From CAYRGC01 sp964601225 (GTDB lineage Bacteria > Patescibacteriota > Gracilibacteria > Peribacterales > Peribacteraceae), in contig CAZRMM010000009.1 of the NCBI GenBank assembly GCA_964601225.1, positions 1-64,000 of the forward strand: 64,000 nucleotides of DNA. The letters are read 5' to 3'. The translations under genes and the position numbers were made by a program. This document shows positions 60,800 through 64,000 of the stretch, in pieces. A model generated the notes under the pieces. That model was given only the letters and a program-made list of their open reading frames with translations. It was not told where the DNA came from and ran no database searches. Numbering within the stretch: the stretch's first letter is position 1; every line of letters begins with the position of its first letter.

Positions 60800-60913
60800 T
60801 TAACCCTGGCGCTGCTTGTGGCGCGGGTTCTTGCAGATAATGAATCGCTTGCGGCCCCGTACCACCTGACGGCAGTCGGCACAGCGCTTCTTGATGGACG
60901 GACGAACTTTCAT
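60800..60913 (-). CDS. rpmJ: 50S ribosomal protein L36
   Basis: 37 aa, too short for most ORF calls. MKVRPSIKKRCADCRQVV, then a basic stretch and CKNPRHKQRQG: the CxxC...C...H zinc ribbon of L36 is intact. Its ATG overlaps the infA stop by four bases (ATGA), and rpsM follows. Confidence 0.96.
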   Translation of the reverse strand: MKVRPSIKKRCADCRQVVRGRKRFIICKNPRHKQRQG

Positions 60914-61215
60914 GCGGCTTGTTGGGCGGGGGCGGGTGAAGAAGAATCGGGAGAAGCGGGATTGGTGCCCGGCGTGAACGAACCTTGTGCCGGGAAGCGA
61001 TAGACGATGCGACCTTTTTCCAGATCGTAGGGCGTCATTTCGACACGAACTCTGTCCCCCGGGAGAATGCGTACGCGGTGGACGCGCATGCGGCCCGCCA
61101 GGGTACAGTGCAGTTCATGACCCTTCGCCTGGTCGCTTGTGACTTTGACGCGGAACGTGGCATTGGGAAAGGCTTCTTCCACAACACCGATGAGTTCAAT
61201 TACGTCCTTAGACAC
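60910..61215 (-). CDS. infA: Translation initiation factor IF-1, extended C-terminus
   Basis: 101 aa; the family is usually about 72 aa. The OB fold is clear (DVIELIGVVEEAFPNATFRVKV, HTLAGRMR-type CTLAGRMRVHRVRILPGDRVRVEMTPYDLEKGRIVYR). The extra 28 residues are Pro/Ser/Ala-rich. It binds the A site of the 30S during initiation. First gene of the ribosomal operon; the AT-rich 61315-61370 upstream probably holds the promoter. Confidence 0.95.
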   Translation of the reverse strand: MSKDVIELIGVVEEAFPNATFRVKVTSDQAKGHELHCTLAGRMRVHRVRILPGDRVRVEMTPYDLEKGRIVYRFPAQGSFTPGTNPASPDSSSPAPAQQAA

Positions 61216-61401
61216 AGAGAGATCACAGAGAAACGAGGGGCCCGAGAGCCGAACGATCCTACTGAACGGCTACGGCTAGAGCAAGGCTTCGGGTCGTGGA
61301 AAGAGAGTTCAACGTGAAAAATGTGTTGCTAATTTTACAAAATGTTATGAAATAATTACAGTAACCCCTCCCAGGGTCTGAGAAGAGGAAGAGGCGAATC
61401 T

Positions 61402-62169
61402 TTAGGCCAAAATCTCGTATCCTTCGTCCGTCACGAGCACGGTGTGTTCGAAGTGTGCAGAGAGCGAGCCGTCCGCGGTGGAAATCGTCCAACCATCGTC
61501 GTTATCGCGCATCGCCCCGCGCCCCATGGCGGTGATGGGCTCAATGGCAATGATCGTATGCGGCGGGAGCACCGGTCCGGTCCCCGCTTTTCCGACGTTG
61601 GGGATATCGGGGTACTGATGCAGATTTGTTCCCAGGCCATGACCGGTGAGACCGTGGACGCAGGAAAAGCCGTTGCGCTCGACGTGTTTTTGCACCGCAT
61701 GAGAAAGATCGCCGATGCGGCGCCCCGGCGCCACGAGTGCGCACGCCATCTCCAGCGCTTCGGAACTGACACTCAGAAATTTTTTCACGTCGTCCGCAAT
61801 GGCGCCGACGGGAACGGTGATGCAGGCATCGGTATTGAGACCATCGAGCAGAACTCCGCAATCGAGCGCGATGATGTCGCCTTCATCAAGCACGCGGCGA
61901 CCGGGAATGCCGTGCACGCACTCGTCGTTCACGGACGTACAGAGCGTACCGGGGTATCCGCGGTATCCTTTGAACGCCGGTCGCGCACCTTCGTGATCGA
62001 GAATGAATTCCTCGGCGATACGATCGAGTTCGAGTGTCGTAACGCCGGGCTTCACGGCCTTCGCTGTGTATTCAAGACAATCGGAAAGGATCTTCCCCGC
62101 TTTTCGCAAGGATGCTATTTCGGCCGGAGAGAAGGTCTGGAAGGAGGCGATGACGGGATCATAGATCAA
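61402..62169 (-). CDS. map: Methionine aminopeptidase type I
   Basis: About 255 aa. Removes the initiator Met from nascent proteins. Metal ligands are visible: Asp in IIALDCGVLLDGLNTDAC (two Asp), His in LTGHGLGTNLHQYP, Glu in IAIEPITAMG, and Glu in HFEHTVLVTDEGYEIL. The start is unclear: TTG 62169 matches family length; GTG 62199 and GTG 62259 are in frame, but 62170-62262 looks non-coding (tandem GATACCCG/GACACCG words). Confidence 0.93.
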   Translation of the reverse strand: MIYDPVIASFQTFSPAEIASLRKAGKILSDCLEYTAKAVKPGVTTLELDRIAEEFILDHEGARPAFKGYRGYPGTLCTSVNDECVHGIPGRRVLDEGDIIALDCGVLLDGLNTDACITVPVGAIADDVKKFLSVSSEALEMACALVAPGRRIGDLSHAVQKHVERNGFSCVHGLTGHGLGTNLHQYPDIPNVGKAGTGPVLPPHTIIAIEPITAMGRGAMRDNDDGWTISTADGSLSAHFEHTVLVTDEGYEILA

Positions 62170-62262
62170 ACTTTGGCATCTGCAAAACAGAATCTTCACG
62201 TTCGGTGTCGGGTTGCGGGTATCGGGAAAAGATTCGTCACAATGAATGGATCTCGTCACCCG

Positions 62263-62826
62263 TCACTTCTGGGCGATCTTCTTCATCTCCCCGTATACCT
62301 CGTCGACGGACTTCATGCCGTCGATCTCGGTGACGAGCCCGCGGGACTCGTAGTCCTTGATCACGGGCAGTGTCTTCTCAACGAACGTATTCATGCGGCG
62401 ACGGATGATCGACTCGTCGGCATCATCGGCGCGACCCTCCGTCTTGGCGCGACCGAGGATGCGACGAACACCTTCTTCGGGATCGAGCTTGAGGTGAATG
62501 CAGCGGAACCCGCGTCCGGACTCGGAGAGGATCCTGTCGAAGCTCTTCTGCTGATCACCATCGCGCGGGATGCCGTCGAAGAGAATTTTTTGATTCTTCG
62601 GACGGGCGCCGATCGCCGTCTTCACCACCTCCATGATGATCTCGAACGGCACGAGTTTGCCGATGTCGATGTAGCTCTTCACGGTCTTCCCGAGCTCGGT
62701 GCCCGACGCGGCGATTTTGCGGAGCTCACCGCCGGCCTCGAAGATGTCGTAGCCGAACTCGGCCGCGAGCTTTTTCGCCTGCGTTCCTTTACCGGAGCCT
62801 TGGATGCCGAAGAGGACGAGGTCCAT
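62263..62826 (-). CDS. adk: Adenylate kinase, short form
   Basis: 187 aa. Transfers phosphate between ATP and AMP. P-loop GIQGSGKGTQ at 8-17, AMP-binding LRKIAASGTELG and FDGIPRDGDQQ (Pro-Arg motif), then LGRAKTEGRADDADESIIRRRM. The LID is short and has no zinc cysteines. Located between secY and map, the usual position. Confidence 0.96.
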   Translation of the reverse strand: MDLVLFGIQGSGKGTQAKKLAAEFGYDIFEAGGELRKIAASGTELGKTVKSYIDIGKLVPFEIIMEVVKTAIGARPKNQKILFDGIPRDGDQQKSFDRILSESGRGFRCIHLKLDPEEGVRRILGRAKTEGRADDADESIIRRRMNTFVEKTLPVIKDYESRGLVTEIDGMKSVDEVYGEMKKIAQK

Positions 62827-62849
62827 GGAGAGGGAGGAAAAATCAATGA

Positions 62850-62939
62850 CCGGATACCGAAGAGTCCAACGATACCGACGATACCGAGGAACGGAGATCC
62901 TTGGAATCCCGGGTATCCTTGGAATCGTCGGAATCCTTA
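62850..62939. repeat. Word-built inverted repeat (ATACCGA/GGAATC type)
   Basis: Left arm repeats GATACCGA words; right arm repeats GGAATCCTTGG/GGAATCGTCGG words; they pair imperfectly between secY and adk. In an operon position it could tune adk and map expression. Confidence 0.5.
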
Positions 62940-64000
62940 GACGAGCTTCTCGTAGTCATGCGCCAGCATCTGCGCGTTGGCGATGCGGATGAGCTCCATC
63001 ACGACGCCGACGATGATGATCATGCCGGAGCCGGAGATGAGAAGATCCTGGGAGCCGAGCGCGGAGTACTTCGAGAAGAGAAGCGGGATGATCGCAACGA
63101 CGGCGAGGAAAATGCCTCCCCAAAGATTGAGGAGATTGCTCGTGCGCTCAAGGACCTTGGCCGTCTGCGGACCGGGGCGAACACCCGGAATGAAACCGCC
63201 GCGCTTTTGGATGGTTTCGGCGAGCTCCGTCGGTTTGAAAGTGACCGACACGTAGAAGAAATTAAAGAGAACGACGAGGACGAAGTAGATCACGAGGTAC
63301 GTGATGCTGATGTTCTGCGTGCTCAGGTACGTGGTGATGAAGTTCACGAGGCCGGCGAAGCGCGGAGCGGTCTGGAGGAACTGCGCGAGGATCGACGGGA
63401 GCGTGATGAGCGAGACGGCGAAGATGATCGGGATCATGCCCGCCTGGTTCAGGCGCACGGGGATGTTGCCCTGCACGCCGCGACCGGCACCCTGGTTAGC
63501 GTAGGTGATCGGGATGAGACGATGCGCGTCCGTAAAGAGGACGACGGCGATGAGAAGCAGGATCGAGATCGCACCGAAGAGCGCGAGAGCGCTGCCACCC
63601 TGGCCGGCGGAGATAATGGCGCCGAAGCGGGTAGGTACGGCGGCGACGATGCCCGTGAAAATGATCATCGAGGTACCGTTGCCGATCCCCTTTTCCGTCA
63701 GGATTTCACCGAGCCACATGAGGAAAATGGAGCCGGCGGAGACATAGAGCATCGGGAGGAGCACGCCCGGGAAGGACGTGTCGACAAGGTTGACGCCGCC
63801 GCGGTTGAGGAGAAGCAGGAAGCCGTAACTCTGGAGGAAAGCGAGCGGAAGGCTGATCCAGCGCATGTAACGATTGAGTTCCTGTTGCCCCTGAGCGCCC
63901 TCTTTGGAAAGTGCCTCGAGTTTCGGGAAGATTACAGAGCAAAGCTGAATGATGATGGACGCGTTGATGTACGGCGAAAGGCCGAGCATCACGAGGGAGA
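62937..64000 (-). CDS. secY: Protein translocase subunit SecY (5' end missing)
   Basis: C-terminal about 354 residues; the gene continues past the right edge. Core helices are typical: MLGLSPYINASIIIQLCSV, MLYVSAGSIFLMWLGEILTEKGIGNGTSMIIFTGI, NIPVRLNQAGMIPIIFAVSLI, the cytoplasmic loop FKPTELAETIQKRGGFIPGVRPGPQT, and a last helix. It is the channel of the Sec pathway and the main route for the exported proteins in this window that have signals. Confidence 0.96.
   Translation of the reverse strand, partial: SLVMLGLSPYINASIIIQLCSVIFPKLEALSKEGAQGQQELNRYMRWISLPLAFLQSYGFLLLLNRGGVNLVDTSFPGVLLPMLYVSAGSIFLMWLGEILTEKGIGNGTSMIIFTGIVAAVPTRFGAIISAGQGGSALALFGAISILLLIAVVLFTDAHRLIPITYANQGAGRGVQGNIPVRLNQAGMIPIIFAVSLITLPSILAQFLQTAPRFAGLVNFITTYLSTQNISITYLVIYFVLVVLFNFFYVSVTFKPTELAETIQKRGGFIPGVRPGPQTAKVLERTSNLLNLWGGIFLAVVAIIPLLFSKYSALGSQDLLISGSGMIIIVGVVMELIRIANAQMLAHDYEKLV

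Noticed and set aside
56745..63992. Alternative genetic code with TGA as glycine (as in Gracilibacteria/Absconditabacteria)
   Set aside because: TGA ends several clear genes at the expected length (for example dprA and adk), so the standard code applies.

Overview
The window is about 57-60% GC bacterial DNA with short intergenic gaps. TGA is an ordinary stop: the 5.6-kb surface-protein gene, dprA and adk all end in it. Very large secreted proteins, leaderless-looking promoters, several GT-C glycosyltransferases and a Patescibacteria-type small anchored protein (32292-32741) suggest a Patescibacteria/CPR bacterium, most like the GC-rich Peribacteria/Peregrinibacteria. The lineage is inference. 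One 100-N scaffold gap (37778-37877) lies inside a repetitive surface-protein gene, and the right edge cuts secY.

Layout. 0.2-9.4 kb: TrmB-type regulator, exported MsrB, DUF1361 membrane protein, tRNA-Leu(GAG), ATP-grasp enzyme, PIG-V-like GT-C enzyme, a membrane protein, PilT, a chorismate-mutase-like protein and LigA. 9.6-16.3 kb: an unusual membrane-bound TrmB regulator with three Cache-like sensors, a DMT transporter, two unknown genes and a histidine kinase; about 4.1 kb here is strikingly AT-rich and both of its borders lie inside intact reading frames. 16.3-29.3 kb: two giant exoproteins (1700 and 1879 aa) with paired NPCBM-like domains and different peptidoglycan-hydrolase C-termini (M23 and CHAP/NlpC-like), each overlapped by a small lipoprotein gene; between them are a secreted PsbP-like protein and a gene-end remnant. 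29.4-40 kb: Dpm1-like GT2, another GT-C enzyme, a small anchored protein and a ~2370-aa repetitive surface protein. 40.4-49 kb: purC, DUF192 lipoprotein, rpe, AEC transporter, rpiB, two unknowns, tpiA, an SPFH protein and dprA. 49-56.4 kb: tRNA-Thr(CGU) flanked by decayed partial copies, another PsbP-like lipoprotein, a polytopic membrane protein, a secreted beta-rich protein, a TMTC-like TPR glycosyltransferase and two small unknowns. 56.7-64 kb: rpsI-rplM-rplQ-rpoA-rpsD-rpsK-rpsM-rpmJ-infA and map-adk-secY, all on the minus strand.

How it may work together. The best candidate for a new system is the 16.3-29.3 kb block. Giant proteins with a GC-rich conserved trunk and an exchangeable AT-rich murein-hydrolase tip, followed by a translationally coupled lipoprotein, have the architecture of a polymorphic toxin plus immunity protein. 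A 36-bp direct-repeat element lies 87-90 bp upstream of both giants and of the PsbP-like gene between them, and a close relative lies 69 bp upstream of dprA. That hints at coupling between DNA uptake and attack on neighbouring cell walls, comparable to streptococcal fratricide. The architecture, overlaps, shared element and base-composition breaks are seen in the sequence; the toxin, immunity and competence roles are inference. The Dpm1-like enzyme and the three polyprenol-dependent GT-C enzymes could glycosylate these surface proteins.
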